Positions 9,661 through 17,449 of a stretch of DNA of 64,000 nucleotides are shown here, one piece after another (position 1 is the first letter of the stretch; each line of letters starts with the position of its first letter). The DNA is from Melaminivora jejuensis (lineage in GTDB: Bacteria; Pseudomonadota; Gammaproteobacteria; Burkholderiales; Burkholderiaceae_C): contig NZ_JACWIJ010000002.1 of NCBI RefSeq assembly GCF_017811175.1, forward strand, positions 3,100,001-3,164,000. The letters run 5' to 3'. The notes beneath the pieces were generated by a model. That model was not told the origin of the DNA. It ran no database searches and saw only the letters and a list, made by a program, of their open reading frames with translations. The position numbers and the translations under genes are program-made.

Positions 9661-10196
9661 AGCCTCAGGATGTCCTGCATTTCTGGTTCCAGGAAACCCC
9701 GCCCGGCAAGCGCTTCGTGCGCGATGCGGCCTTTGACCAGACTATCCGCGAGCGCTTCGGCGCCGCCCAGGCCAGCGCCGCGCAGGGCGAGCTGTGGAGC
9801 TGGCGCGCCACGCCCCAAGGCCGGCTGGCCGAAATCATCCTGCTCGACCAGTTCTCGCGCAATCTGCACCGCGACAGCCCGCTGGCCTTCGCCCACGACG
9901 GCATGGCGCTGGTGCTGGCGCAGGAGGCCGTTGCGCAGGGGCTGGATGCGCAGCTCGAACCCGAGCCGCGCGCCTTCCTGTACATGCCCTACATGCACAG
10001 CGAATCGCGCGCTGTGCAGCGTGAATCGCTGCGCCTGTTCACTGCGCTAGGCCGCCAGGAAAACCTGCACTTCGCGCACCGCCACGCCGAGATCATCGAG
10101 CGCTTTGGCCGCTACCCGCACCGCAACGCCGCGCTGGGCCGCAAGAGCACGCCCGAGGAGCTGCAATTCCTGCAGCAGCCGGGCAGCAGTTTCTGA
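9657..10196 (+). CDS. DUF924 family protein
   Basis: 179 aa cytosolic protein of the DUF924 family, an all-helical TPR-like fold of unknown function. Recognisable features are VLHFWFQE at the N-terminus, LAEIILLDQFSRNLHRD in the centre, FLYMPYMHSES, and HAEIIERFGRYPHRN near the C-terminus. It overlaps the M23 gene by four bases. Its TGA stop is the first base pair region of a long palindromic element (10196-10358). Confidence 0.9.
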   Translation: MKPQDVLHFWFQETPPGKRFVRDAAFDQTIRERFGAAQASAAQGELWSWRATPQGRLAEIILLDQFSRNLHRDSPLAFAHDGMALVLAQEAVAQGLDAQLEPEPRAFLYMPYMHSESRAVQRESLRLFTALGRQENLHFAHRHAEIIERFGRYPHRNAALGRKSTPEELQFLQQPGSSF

Positions 10197-10358
10197 GAGC
10201 GTGTTTACGATCCCCGCGCGGGTGCGCGGGCGCGGCCTCGGGCGGTCTGCGGCGTTGCAAATCCTCGCGATAGCACGGGCTATCGCTGCGGTTTGCGCCT
10301 GGCAGCCCATCCCGATCCGCACCCGCGCCCCTGCGCGCGGAGATCGTAAACACGCTCT
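10196..10358. repeat. Long palindromic MITE-like element A
   Basis: 163-bp imperfect palindrome with perfect 17-bp terminal inverted repeats (AGAGCGTGTTTACGATC at 10196-10212 and its complement at 10342-10358). The centre, ATAGCACGGGCTAT, lies near 10278, flanked by GCAAATCC..CGCGATAGC and its approximate complement. No coding capacity. It touches the stop codon of the DUF924 gene. Element B (27081-27249) has the same design with different ends. Confidence 0.8.
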
Positions 10359-10431
10359 GAGCGCCTGGGGAGGTCGTGCGAGGAGCAATGCGCGTTGAGC
10401 GACCAACGCCAAGCGCACGACGCACGACGCC

Positions 10432-10457
10432 AAAAAAAAGCTGCCGGTATGGGCAGC
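10432..10457 (-). terminator. Rho-independent terminator of hpf-like gene
   Basis: On the minus strand GCTGCC-catacc-GGCAGC is followed by eight T residues, 48 bp after the hibernation-factor stop codon. Classic intrinsic terminator. Confidence 0.85.
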
Positions 10458-10505
10458 CTGATGCTGGAAAAAGGCCGGCGCGCCGGGCGCCGGCGCGTGG
10501 GCCGA

Positions 10506-10868
10506 TCAGCTGCCCGCCGGGCGGCCATCGGGCGTGCGGATGGTCTCGCTGCCCTGCTTGGCGCGGTGGCGGGCCTGGTCGTCGCCCACCACGCGGATGA
10601 TCTTCTCGATGGCGGCATGGAAGGCCTCGGCCACCGTGTTGGCGTCCGCCTGGGCGCTCAGCGGCTGATGGTTGGCCGGGCGCGCCTCGATGAGGCAGCG
10701 CTTGTCGTTGGCGCCGCCCTTGCCGGCGTTGGTGTCGGAAATGTGGATTTCCACCCGCGTCAGGTATTCACGGAACCGCGCCAGCTTGGTGGTGGTCTCC
10801 TGCTGCGCCCACTGGATCAGCGACTCGCCGCCCTGGATGTTGTCGTCGGTCTGCACTTGCACCTGCAT
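10506..10868 (-). CDS. HPF/RaiA family ribosome hibernation-like factor
   Basis: 120 aa protein resembling the short ribosome-associated inhibitor family, which binds the decoding centre in stationary phase or stress. Seen: MQVQVQTDDNIQGGESL start, a strand-rich segment VEIHISDTNAGKGG, then CLIEARPANHQPLSAQA and a helix VAEAFHAAIEKIIRVV, the family pattern. ATG 10868 has AAGGAG eight bases upstream. It stands alone with its own terminator, so it is probably monocistronic. The exact subgroup (RaiA versus short HPF) cannot be settled here. Confidence 0.82.
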   Translation of the reverse strand: MQVQVQTDDNIQGGESLIQWAQQETTTKLARFREYLTRVEIHISDTNAGKGGANDKRCLIEARPANHQPLSAQADANTVAEAFHAAIEKIIRVVGDDQARHRAKQGSETIRTPDGRPAGS

Positions 10869-11087
10869 ATGGTTCTCCTTTGCTCGTGTCGAGGTGTCGA
10901 GGGGGGCCGGCGCCGGCTTGCTGGCGCAGTTGCCACGGCGCACGGTCTGCAGCCATCATGCCCCAGGGCCGGCAGGCCTCCAATTGATTCGGGTCAACAA
11001 CCCCGGACAGTGCTGGGCTTGTTCCTACAGCAGCCTGCCCGGCGCCACCGAACAATGCATCCGGGTGAAGGAGCGTTTTTTCCAACC

Positions 11088-11972
11088 ATGAACAGTCCCG
11101 CCCCCGAGGTTGCCGAGCGCCTGAAGATCGGCCTGTCGGCGTGTTTTTTCCACGCCGATCCCCAGCGTCCGCTGTTCACCAACAAGACCTTGCAGTATGT
11201 GGAACAGTCCATTGCCCACTGGCTGATGTCGGCAGGCGCGCTGGTGGTCATGGTGCCCTGCCCGACGGGCGAGACGGCGCGCGGCGATGTCACCCTCAAG
11301 CACTACGCCGAGTGGCTCGATGGCATGGTCATGCACGGCGGCAGCGATGTCTGGCCGGGCAGCTATGGCGAGGAGCCGCTGCGCGAGGCCTGGATGGGCG
11401 ACCGCATCCGCGACCTGTACGACCTGGCCGTGGTCGAGGCCTTCGAGCAGCAGGGCAAGCCGATTTTCGGCATCTGCCGCGGCCTGCAGCTGATCAATGT
11501 GGCCTTTGGCGGCACGCTCTACCAGGACATCGAGACCCAGCACCCCGGCGCCATGCGCCATCGCGACCCCGGCACCTACGACCAGCACTTCCACGAGATC
11601 GACCTGGTGCCGGGCAGCCGCCTGGCGCGCCTGTACCCGGGGCAGGAGCGCGCCGTCGTCAACAGCATCCACCACCAGGGCATCAAGCAGCTGGCGCCGG
11701 GTTTCGACATCGAGGCCTGGAGCTGGCCGGACTGCGTGCCCGAGGCCATCCGGCGCAGCGCGCGCCACGGCGGCAGCTACATCGCCGCCACGCAGTGGCA
11801 CCCGGAGTTCCGCGCGCGCAGCGCCACGGTGCTGGACGACACGCCCATCCTGAACGACTTCCTGGCGGCCTGCCAGGCGGCGCGCTCGCGGCCCCGGCCC
11901 GGCCCCGGGCCGTTGCACATCCGCGACCGCGCCTCGCGCCTGCTGCGCCAGGCGCTGCTGCGCAGGCTCTAG
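11088..11972 (+). CDS. Class I glutamine amidotransferase-like gamma-glutamyl hydrolase (PuuD type)
   Basis: 294 aa hydrolase of the peptidase C26 family, which includes gamma-glutamyl-GABA hydrolase PuuD. The nucleophile elbow is GICRGLQLINVAFGG with the active cysteine, and the His-Glu pair is in QWHPEF. HGGSDVWPGSYGEEP is the typical substrate-side loop. A role in polyamine or glutamyl-conjugate breakdown is inferred from the family; no other puu genes are nearby. A GAAGGAG lies about 15 bases before ATG 11088. The C-terminus ends in an Arg/Pro-rich tail. Confidence 0.88.
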   Translation: MNSPAPEVAERLKIGLSACFFHADPQRPLFTNKTLQYVEQSIAHWLMSAGALVVMVPCPTGETARGDVTLKHYAEWLDGMVMHGGSDVWPGSYGEEPLREAWMGDRIRDLYDLAVVEAFEQQGKPIFGICRGLQLINVAFGGTLYQDIETQHPGAMRHRDPGTYDQHFHEIDLVPGSRLARLYPGQERAVVNSIHHQGIKQLAPGFDIEAWSWPDCVPEAIRRSARHGGSYIAATQWHPEFRARSATVLDDTPILNDFLAACQAARSRPRPGPGPLHIRDRASRLLRQALLRRL

Positions 11973-12083
11973 GGGGCTTTTTTGAGAGGTGCCGGAGCGC
12001 GCAGGGTGCGCGCGTCTCGCAGGGGTGGTGCGTCGGACGTTTGGCGTTGAGCGTGAACGCTCCCGGGCCGCCCAACGCTCAAC
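11973..12083. other. Intergenic spacer with inverted short repeats
   Basis: Between convergent genes. It contains GGTGCGTCGGACGTTTGGCGTTGAGCG and CTCCCGGG words that recur in other 3' spacers (24743-24805, 10360-10430, 31025-31090, 50232-50270), here shown only in part. GCGTTGAGCGTGAACGC and CAACGCTCAAC can pair, so it may serve as a bidirectional transcript end. Confidence 0.4.
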
Positions 12084-12557
12084 TCAATGATGATGCCCGT
12101 GTCCGCCATGCACGTGGCGATGGGCGATTTCCTCGGCGCTGGCGGCGCGCACTTCGGTCACCTTGCCGGCAAAGCGCAGGGCGCGGCCAGCCAGCGGATG
12201 GTTGCCGTCCAGCAGCACCTGCGGGCCCTTGATCTTGACCACGTGGAAGACCATGGACTGGCCGTCCGGGCCGGGGCCTTGCAACTGGCCGCCGACCTTG
12301 ACGCCGGGCGGGAAGTCACTCTTGGGGATGGTGCGTGCCAGCGCCTCGTCGCGCTCGCCGAAGGCGTCCTCGATGGCCAGGTCGACAGTGAAGGCGTGGC
12401 CGGGCGCCTGGCCCTCCAGCGCGGCCTCGACCTTGGGGAAGATGTTGTCGTAGCCGCCGTGCAGATAGGCGACATGGCCGCCATCGAGCTGCTGGCCGGT
12501 GGTGAGGTCGCTCAGGCGGTAGAGCAGGGTGACGGCGGTGTCCTTGGCGATGTTCAT
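12084..12557 (-). CDS. FKBP-type peptidyl-prolyl isomerase, SlyD family
   Basis: 157 aa cytosolic PPIase/chaperone. The FKBP half contains VTLLYRLSDLTTGQQLD and YLHGGYDNIFPKVEAAL; the insert-in-flap chaperone domain follows (VDLAIEDAFGERDEAL), and FDGNHPLAG-like LLDGNHPLAGRAL closes the fold. The His-rich C-terminus (HRHVHGGHGHHH) fits the metal-binding tail of SlyD, which donates nickel to hydrogenase maturation in other bacteria. ATG 12557 (MNIAKDTAV) is the family-like start. Confidence 0.93.
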   Translation of the reverse strand: MNIAKDTAVTLLYRLSDLTTGQQLDGGHVAYLHGGYDNIFPKVEAALEGQAPGHAFTVDLAIEDAFGERDEALARTIPKSDFPPGVKVGGQLQGPGPDGQSMVFHVVKIKGPQVLLDGNHPLAGRALRFAGKVTEVRAASAEEIAHRHVHGGHGHHH

Positions 12558-12617
12558 GGCAGGTGGCTGGAGATTGCAGGCAAAGGCGCCATTGTCTGCC
12601 AAGCCCGCCTGCCGGAC

Positions 12618-13070
12618 TCAGTGGCCGGGCGGCTCGATGAGCGGCCCGCCCTGTCCGTGCGGGTCGAACGCGATGCGCAACTGCGGCGCGTCCGGCAGAT
12701 CGGGGCGATGCACGTCGGACAAGTCGCGCTGGGCGGTGAACTGGCCGTCCAGGTACAGGAAGCCGAGGCTGCGCGCGGCTGCAGCCAGCGCTTCCTCGGC
12801 GCTGGCCAGGCCGGAGTCGGCCGGGCAACGCTCGCCGTCGATGTCATAGGCCCAGCGGTCGCCGTCCTGCGTCAGCGTGCCCAGATCGATCAGCTTGCCA
12901 CGCACATTGCTGGCATACAGATGGCCGTGCCAGGCGTACAGGGTGAAGCGCTGCGTGGCGTGCGCCGTGGGCGCCAGCTCGGGCGTGGGCGTGGCCCGGT
13001 CGGTAGCCTCGGGCAGGGTGGCGCCGGGCAGGGCGGACAGGTCGTTGGCAGAGGGTTGGGCGGTGGGCAT
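12618..13070 (-). CDS. Conserved hypothetical protein
   Basis: 150 aa protein I do not recognise. A Pro/Ala-rich first 40 residues (MPTAQPSANDL) precedes a compact region rich in beta-strand patterns: RFTLYAWHGHLYASNVRGK, DRWAYDIDGERCPA, LGFLYLDGQF. No signal peptide or membrane helix. It lies upstream of slyD on the same strand (60-bp gap) and could share a transcript. The codon bias is typical of the genome, supporting a real gene. Confidence 0.65.
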   Translation of the reverse strand: MPTAQPSANDLSALPGATLPEATDRATPTPELAPTAHATQRFTLYAWHGHLYASNVRGKLIDLGTLTQDGDRWAYDIDGERCPADSGLASAEEALAAAARSLGFLYLDGQFTAQRDLSDVHRPDLPDAPQLRIAFDPHGQGGPLIEPPGH

Positions 13071-13214
13071 GACAGGGTCTCGCAGGCGGGCAGGAAAGGG
13101 AAAAGAGCGCGCGCGCCGGTTGCACCCCATGCTAGAGAGCCTGCAGCCGCTGCCTGTAGGAGCGCGCCGGACTCTGCGGACGGGGTTGTGCGCCCGGCGC
13201 ACAGCGCATAGCCC

Positions 13215-14270
13215 TCAGCCCTTTCTGCGCCCCAGCCACCAGCCCGCCGCCAGGCCCAGCGCAGCCAGCGCGGTCACGGCGGCGGCGCGTCCGGCGGCGC
13301 TGCCCTGGTGCGTACGCCGGCCACCCTCGACCGAGGTCTGCAGCGAGGGCCGGAACAGATTGCCCTCGGACAGCGGCACGCGGTCGGCGCGGCGCAGGCC
13401 GAAATCGCTGGCCCAGCGCATCAGCCGCGCCACGCCGCCTGGCGCCACGGCGTGCGCCATGCGCCCGGCCAGCGTGCCCACGCCCAGGAAGCTGACGGCG
13501 CGCGGGCGCGGGCTGTCGGCCAAGGCCAGGATGGTTTGCGCCACGGCGTGCGGATCGACCCTGGGCAGGGGCGGGTCGATGCGCCGCCCGGTGTAGTTGG
13601 CGCCGTGCGACAGGCCGGGCGAATCGACAAAGGTCGGCGCCACGTCGCACACGTGTACGCGCGGCAGGTCGGCCGCCTCGGCACGCAGGGACTCGGACAG
13701 GGCGCGCGCGCCGGACTTGCTGGCCGCATAGGCAGCAGCGTAGGGCGTGGGCAGCCAGCCGCCGATGGAGATCATGTTGACCAGCAGCCCGTGGCCCTGC
13801 TGGCGAAAGCGCGCCAGCGCCGCGTGCGCGCCGTGCAGGTGGCCCAGCAAATTGGCCTCGATCACGCGCCGATGCGCGGCCAGTGGCACCTCCTCGAAAC
13901 GCCCGATGGCGCCCACGCCCACGGCGTTGACCCAGACGTCGATGCGACCGAAGTGGCGCACCGCCTTGTCGGCCAGCGCCTGCACCGCTGCCGGGTCGGT
14001 CACGTCAGTGGGGATGCCCAGGGCGCGCGCGCCGGCGCTGTGGCAGGCCAGGGCTACCGGCGCCAGCGTGTCCGGGTTGCGCGAGGCCAGCACCAGCCGC
14101 ACGCCGCGCCGGGCAAAGGCCAGCGCCGTGGCGTGCCCGATGCCGCTGGAGGCGCCGGTGATGACCACGACGGCGTCGGCGGGCAGCGAGGCGGAGCCGG
14201 CGTCGGCATCGGACGGGAGAGCGAGGGGGGCGGGGCGTGGGCTCATGGTGCGGCGCTGGAAGTCGTGCAT
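13215..14270 (-). CDS. SDR family oxidoreductase with C-terminal membrane anchor
   Basis: 351 aa short-chain dehydrogenase. The cofactor motif TGASSGIG is near residue 30, NAVG-type WVNAVGVGAIG follows, the catalytic Ser is in MISIGG, and YAASKSG supplies the Tyr and Lys. The C-terminal extension ends with a hydrophobic helix (VTALAALGLAAGWWLG) and RRKG, suggesting anchoring to the inner membrane with the catalytic domain in the cytosol. Two ATGs are possible: 14270 (MHDFQRRT) and 14246 (MSPRPAPL), neither with a clear ribosome site. Substrate unknown. It is 62 bp downstream of the DUF1439 gene on the same strand. Confidence 0.85.
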   Translation of the reverse strand: MHDFQRRTMSPRPAPLALPSDADAGSASLPADAVVVITGASSGIGHATALAFARRGVRLVLASRNPDTLAPVALACHSAGARALGIPTDVTDPAAVQALADKAVRHFGRIDVWVNAVGVGAIGRFEEVPLAAHRRVIEANLLGHLHGAHAALARFRQQGHGLLVNMISIGGWLPTPYAAAYAASKSGARALSESLRAEAADLPRVHVCDVAPTFVDSPGLSHGANYTGRRIDPPLPRVDPHAVAQTILALADSPRPRAVSFLGVGTLAGRMAHAVAPGGVARLMRWASDFGLRRADRVPLSEGNLFRPSLQTSVEGGRRTHQGSAAGRAAAVTALAALGLAAGWWLGRRKG

Positions 14271-14332
14271 GGCGGAGCGGGCATTTTGTAACAGGGCGGG
14301 TCGCCCACGCGTAGGACGAGGGCGGCCCTCCC

Positions 14333-14953
14333 TCACCCCCGGCGCGGGCCGAAATCCACCACCAGGCCGCCGGATGTCACACGGATGCGCTCGGGCTGCA
14401 GGCCCAGGCTGTCGGCCAGCGCCAGATCCTGGGGCCGCAGCTGGTGCAGCACCAGATCGTTGAGTGCGCGCTGCGCCAGCCGGGCGCCCTGGCGCGCCAG
14501 CAGTTCGGACAGAGTCGGCGGCAGGCCCTGCACGCGCAGCGCGTTGACCTGCAGCCGGTCGGTGCGGATGCTGCGGTCGGACGGCTCGTAGCGCAGGCCG
14601 AAGTCCACGTCCAGCACGCCCTGGGGCTGGCGGCCCTGCAGCAGCAGGCCCAGCGCCTGCACGTCGAGCACGGCGTTGAGCTGGTCGCGCTCGGGACGCA
14701 GGGCCAGTTTGGGCTCGTGCAGCTGCAGCTCCAGCAGACCGGCCAGCGGATAGCGGCGCGGAAAGCGCCCGACCAGCACCTGCTGCAACTCGGCCAGGCT
14801 GACGCTGTAGCGCGGCGCGGCAGCGCTGGCGCAGCCGGGCAGCAGGGCGCTGGCCATCCAGGCGCTGCCGAGCGTCGCCCCAAGGGCCAGAGCGCGGCGG
14901 CGGGTGGGCCGGGGAGAAAAGGGGTGAGAAGTCATGGTGCAGACCGCTTTCAT
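14333..14953 (-). CDS. DUF1439 lipoprotein (YceB-like)
   Basis: Outer-membrane-directed lipoprotein of unknown role. The N-terminus has RRRALALGATLGSAWMASALLPGC, giving a lipobox LLPGC with lipidation at the Cys. The mature part shows the DUF1439 pattern: YSVSLAELQQVLVGRFPRRYP, then LHEPKLALRPERDQLN and LRYEPSDRSIRTDR, an amphipathic BPI/tubular-lipid-binding-like fold in homologues. Start ATG 14953 lies 3 bp from the stop of the DTW gene, suggesting coupling; ATG 14935 (MTSHPFSP) is the alternative and gives a more usual signal peptide. Confidence 0.82.
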   Translation of the reverse strand: MKAVCTMTSHPFSPRPTRRRALALGATLGSAWMASALLPGCASAAAPRYSVSLAELQQVLVGRFPRRYPLAGLLELQLHEPKLALRPERDQLNAVLDVQALGLLLQGRQPQGVLDVDFGLRYEPSDRSIRTDRLQVNALRVQGLPPTLSELLARQGARLAQRALNDLVLHQLRPQDLALADSLGLQPERIRVTSGGLVVDFGPRRG

Positions 14954-14956
14954 GGG

Positions 14957-15757
14957 TCAGGCAGGGGCCACAGCCGCCAGCCGGCGCTGGGCCGCACTGT
15001 CCGGGCGCACCGCCCGCTGCTGGCGCGCCAGCTCGTAGCGCTCGGTGAACAAGTCCAGCCAGGCCGTCAGCAGCGTGGCGGCAGTGCCGTCGCCAGCCAG
15101 CTCCAGGCAGCGCGCTGCGACTTCGCTGGTACACCACTGCCCGTCCGCGCTGGCGTGGCGCAGCCAGTAGCGCGACGGGCCGCCGCCCGTCAGCCCGAGC
15201 ACGGGCAGATGATCCAGCCAGGGGCTGTGGCGAAACATCTTGCGCGCCTCGGCCCAGGTGCCATCGAGCAGGATGAACAGCGGGCGCGGGCCGGGCGCGT
15301 GGCCGGCAGCGCTGGCCTGCGCCGCAGCCTGCAGCGCCTGCACGTCGGCCACCGCGCGCCCGTCGGCCAGCCCCTCGGTCGGAAAGACCACGCAGGGCTG
15401 CCACTGCGGCTCGCGCAGCAGCGCCAGCAGGGCGGGATCGACGCTGGTGCGCGCCCAGCCGAAGGCAAAGGTATCGGCCACGACATCGGCGATCAGCCAG
15501 CCGGTGTTGCTGGGCTTGAGCGGCTCGGTGTCGTGCATCAGCAGGCACACCCCGGCGCGCGTGGCCAGCGTGCGGCGCAGCGCGCAGGTGCAGTGGCTGA
15601 GCACCAGCCGGCAGCCCGTGCAATGCGGTCGGCGCGAGCCGCCGCGTGCGGTGAACGGCTTGCTGCTGCGCGCCAGGCGCCCGGCGCGCAGGCGGGCCAC
15701 GGCGTGCAGCGCCGGAGCAAGGCAGGCGCCAGGGCCGCTGTCAATGCCAGGATTCAT
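14957..15757 (-). CDS. DTW-domain tRNA-uridine aminocarboxypropyltransferase
   Basis: Predicted TapT/TuaA-type enzyme forming acp3U in tRNA with S-adenosylmethionine. The N-terminal zinc-binding set is PHCTGCRLVLSHCTCAL (Cys ligands spaced as in the family), followed by LLMHDTEPLKPSNTGW. The signature D-x-T-W appears as LLDGTWAEARKMFRHSPWL. Start ATG 15757 (MNPGIDSGP) is preferred over 15775, because the extra six codons would be encoded by a repeat copy. 266 aa. It probably heads an operon with the DUF1439 and SDR genes. Confidence 0.88.
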   Translation of the reverse strand: MNPGIDSGPGACLAPALHAVARLRAGRLARSSKPFTARGGSRRPHCTGCRLVLSHCTCALRRTLATRAGVCLLMHDTEPLKPSNTGWLIADVVADTFAFGWARTSVDPALLALLREPQWQPCVVFPTEGLADGRAVADVQALQAAAQASAAGHAPGPRPLFILLDGTWAEARKMFRHSPWLDHLPVLGLTGGGPSRYWLRHASADGQWCTSEVAARCLELAGDGTAATLLTAWLDLFTERYELARQQRAVRPDSAAQRRLAAVAPA

Positions 15758-15759
15758 GA

Positions 15760-15807
15760 TGTTTTTGGCGTTCAAGCCTTGTGCAGCAAGCGTTGGCAGC
15801 TATCGTT
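15760..15807 (-). repeat. 50-bp interspersed repeat, copy 3
   Basis: GTTTTTGGCGTTCAAGCC..AGCGTTGGCAGCTATCG, abutting the DTW gene start within three bases, in reverse orientation. Confidence 0.85.
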
Positions 15808-15823
15808 AGGGTAGCGATCTGGC

Positions 15824-16522
15824 TCACTCGCGGGCGGGGATGGCCAGGCCGCGCTGCACCGCTGGGCGATCCAGGAAGTTGGCCAGCACGCGGCGCACCT
15901 GCACGAAGTCCTCGATGCCCACCAGCTCGCCCGCGCCGTAGAACTCGATCAGGTTGCGCACGGCGGGCAGCACGGCGATGTCGGCCACGGTGTAGTCCTC
16001 GCCCATGATCCAGCTGCGGCCCTGCAGGCGGCCATCGAGCACGCCCAGCAGGCGGCGCGTCTCCTGCACGTAGCGATCGCGCGGGCGCTTGTCCTGCCAG
16101 TCCTTGCCGGCGAACTTGGTGAAAAAGCCCACCTGGCCAAACATCGGCCCCACGCCGCCGACCTGCCAGAACAGCCATTGCAGCGTCTGATAACGCTCAA
16201 TCTCGTCCCTGGGCAGCAGCGCGCCGGTCTTGTCGGCCAGGTAGGTCAGGATGGCGCCAGACTCGAACAGCGCCAGTTGCCGCCCGCCCGGGCCGTGGGG
16301 GTCGATGATGGCCGGAATCTTGTTGTTCGGATTCAGCGCCAGGAACTCGGGCGAGTGCTGGTCATCGTGGCCGAAGTCCACCAGGTGCGCCTCGTAGGGC
16401 AGGCCGGTTTCCTCCAGCATGATGGACGCCTTGACGCCGTTGGGCGTGTTCAGCGAATACAGCTGCAGCCGATCCGGATGGCGGGCCGGCCATTTGGCGG
16501 TGATGGGGTGATCCAGGGGCAT
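15824..16522 (-). CDS. Glutathione S-transferase, YghU/Nu-class
   Basis: 232 aa cytosolic GST-fold enzyme, often with disulfide-bond reductase or peroxide activity in this class. The thioredoxin-like N-terminal domain has LYSLNTPNGVKASIMLEE (the T-P-N-G glutathione-contact motif) and NKIPAIIDP, followed by FESGAILTYLADK. The helical C-terminal domain has LQWLFWQVGGVGPMFGQ and the N-capping box YTVADIAVLP. ATG 16522 is preceded by AAGGAG. A longer in-frame upstream region exists but lacks homology. Confidence 0.93.
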   Translation of the reverse strand: MPLDHPITAKWPARHPDRLQLYSLNTPNGVKASIMLEETGLPYEAHLVDFGHDDQHSPEFLALNPNNKIPAIIDPHGPGGRQLALFESGAILTYLADKTGALLPRDEIERYQTLQWLFWQVGGVGPMFGQVGFFTKFAGKDWQDKRPRDRYVQETRRLLGVLDGRLQGRSWIMGEDYTVADIAVLPAVRNLIEFYGAGELVGIEDFVQVRRVLANFLDRPAVQRGLAIPARE

Positions 16523-16748
16523 GGGGCGTCTCCTTTGCCGAAGCAGGTTGCAGGGCGGACGGGCGCGGCTGCAGGCGCGCGCCGATCCGGGCCAGCCCTG
16601 CACTTTAGGCCGGTGCCGCGCCGCCGGCTGTGGGCGAACGCCGCGCCGCAAGCCATGCGCGCCTGGGGCGCCGCCCTGCGGCTGGAGAATGCGGCTGGAG
16701 AAGGCATGGGGCACGCTGCGAGGCGCATCCGGGCCACCCGGATGCTTT

Positions 16749-16800
16749 CTTTTTCATAGCTGGTAGCGCTTGCCAGGCAAGGGTTTGCGCCATTTTTCAT
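16749..16800 (+). repeat. 50-bp interspersed repeat, copy 4
   Basis: CTTTTTCATAGCTGG..AGCGCTTGCCAGGCAAGGGTTTG, between the VOC and GST genes. It runs into a strong hairpin at 16787-16814. Confidence 0.85.
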
Positions 16801-16814
16801 GTAAAAAATGGCGC
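16787..16814 (+). terminator. Hairpin with T-run at end of repeat copy 4
   Basis: GCGCCATTTTT and AAAAATGGCGC pair around a six-base loop, followed on the plus strand by TTTTTC. The nearest upstream genes are on the minus strand, so only the hairpin itself (not the T-run) would serve the VOC gene that ends at 16826. Confidence 0.5.
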
Positions 16815-16825
16815 TTTTTCGGGCC

Positions 16826-17218
16826 TCAGGCGGCCTTGGGCGGGCGGTGCAGCAGGCAGATCTTGTTGTTGTCCGGGTCGCGCACGTAGGCCAGGTACAG
16901 GCCGCCGGCGGCCTGGTCGCCGCGCCAGCCGGGCGGGTCTTCGCAGTCCGTGCCGCCAGCGGCCACGGCGGCGGCGTGCGCGGCGTTGGCCTGCTCGATC
17001 GAGGCGGCGGCAAAGCCGATGGTGCTGCCGTTGCCGTGGCAGGCCGGCTCGCCGTTGATGGGTGCGGTGATGCCGAAGGTGTTGCCCTCATGGCGCCAGA
17101 AGGTGCGGCCCTTGGGGTCGGTGAAGCCGGGCTTGGCGCCCAGCGCGCCCAGCAGGGCATCGTAGAACTTGCGGGATTTGTCGAGGTCGCTCGCGCCGAG
17201 CATGACGTGGCTGAACAT
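16826..17218 (-). CDS. VOC (glyoxalase/bleomycin resistance) family protein
   Basis: 130 aa, one vicinal-oxygen-chelate module pair: HVMLGASDLDKSRKFYDALL at the start and YLAYVRDPDNNKICLLHRP at the end, with the metal-ligand pattern (His near residue 4 and a C-terminal Asp/Asn-rich turn). FGITAPINGEPACHGNGST forms the central region. Substrate unknown. AGGAG lies 13 bases before ATG 17218. Confidence 0.88.
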   Translation of the reverse strand: MFSHVMLGASDLDKSRKFYDALLGALGAKPGFTDPKGRTFWRHEGNTFGITAPINGEPACHGNGSTIGFAAASIEQANAAHAAAVAAGGTDCEDPPGWRGDQAAGGLYLAYVRDPDNNKICLLHRPPKAA

Positions 17219-17365
17219 GGTAGTGGGTCTCTCCTGGATCGAAGGGGGATGGGCGGGCCGGCGGTGGCCCCTCCCAGTCTGATCGTAGTGCAGCGGGAGG
17301 CGCGCGCCGGCAGGGCATGTCGCCAAGGCGCGCGGCGCAAGGCCGGGGCGGCTCCAGCGGCAAAA

Positions 17366-17431
17366 CTGCAGAAAAAGTCGGTCAGGAGGCGGTTTCTGCA
17401 GAAAATTCTGTAACACTGCAGATTTTTCTGC
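17366..17431 (+). promoter_or_regulatory. CTGCAGAAAA repeats upstream of fic, possible operator
   Basis: Three CTGCAG cores in 66 bp: CTGCAGAAAAA (17366), the perfect palindrome TTTCTGCAGAAA (17393-17404) and CACTGCAG followed by TTTTTCTGC (17414-17431). They lie 20-85 bp before the Fic start, in a locally AT-rich stretch that probably contains the promoter. This arrangement suggests binding by a dimeric repressor. Confidence 0.5.
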
Positions 17432-17449
17432 TGGCATGAGGTGAACTGC

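Noticed and set aside
16523..16714. 64-residue N-terminal extension of the glutathione S-transferase
   Set aside because: Arg/Ala-rich and unlike the family; ATG 16522 has a good AAGGAG site.
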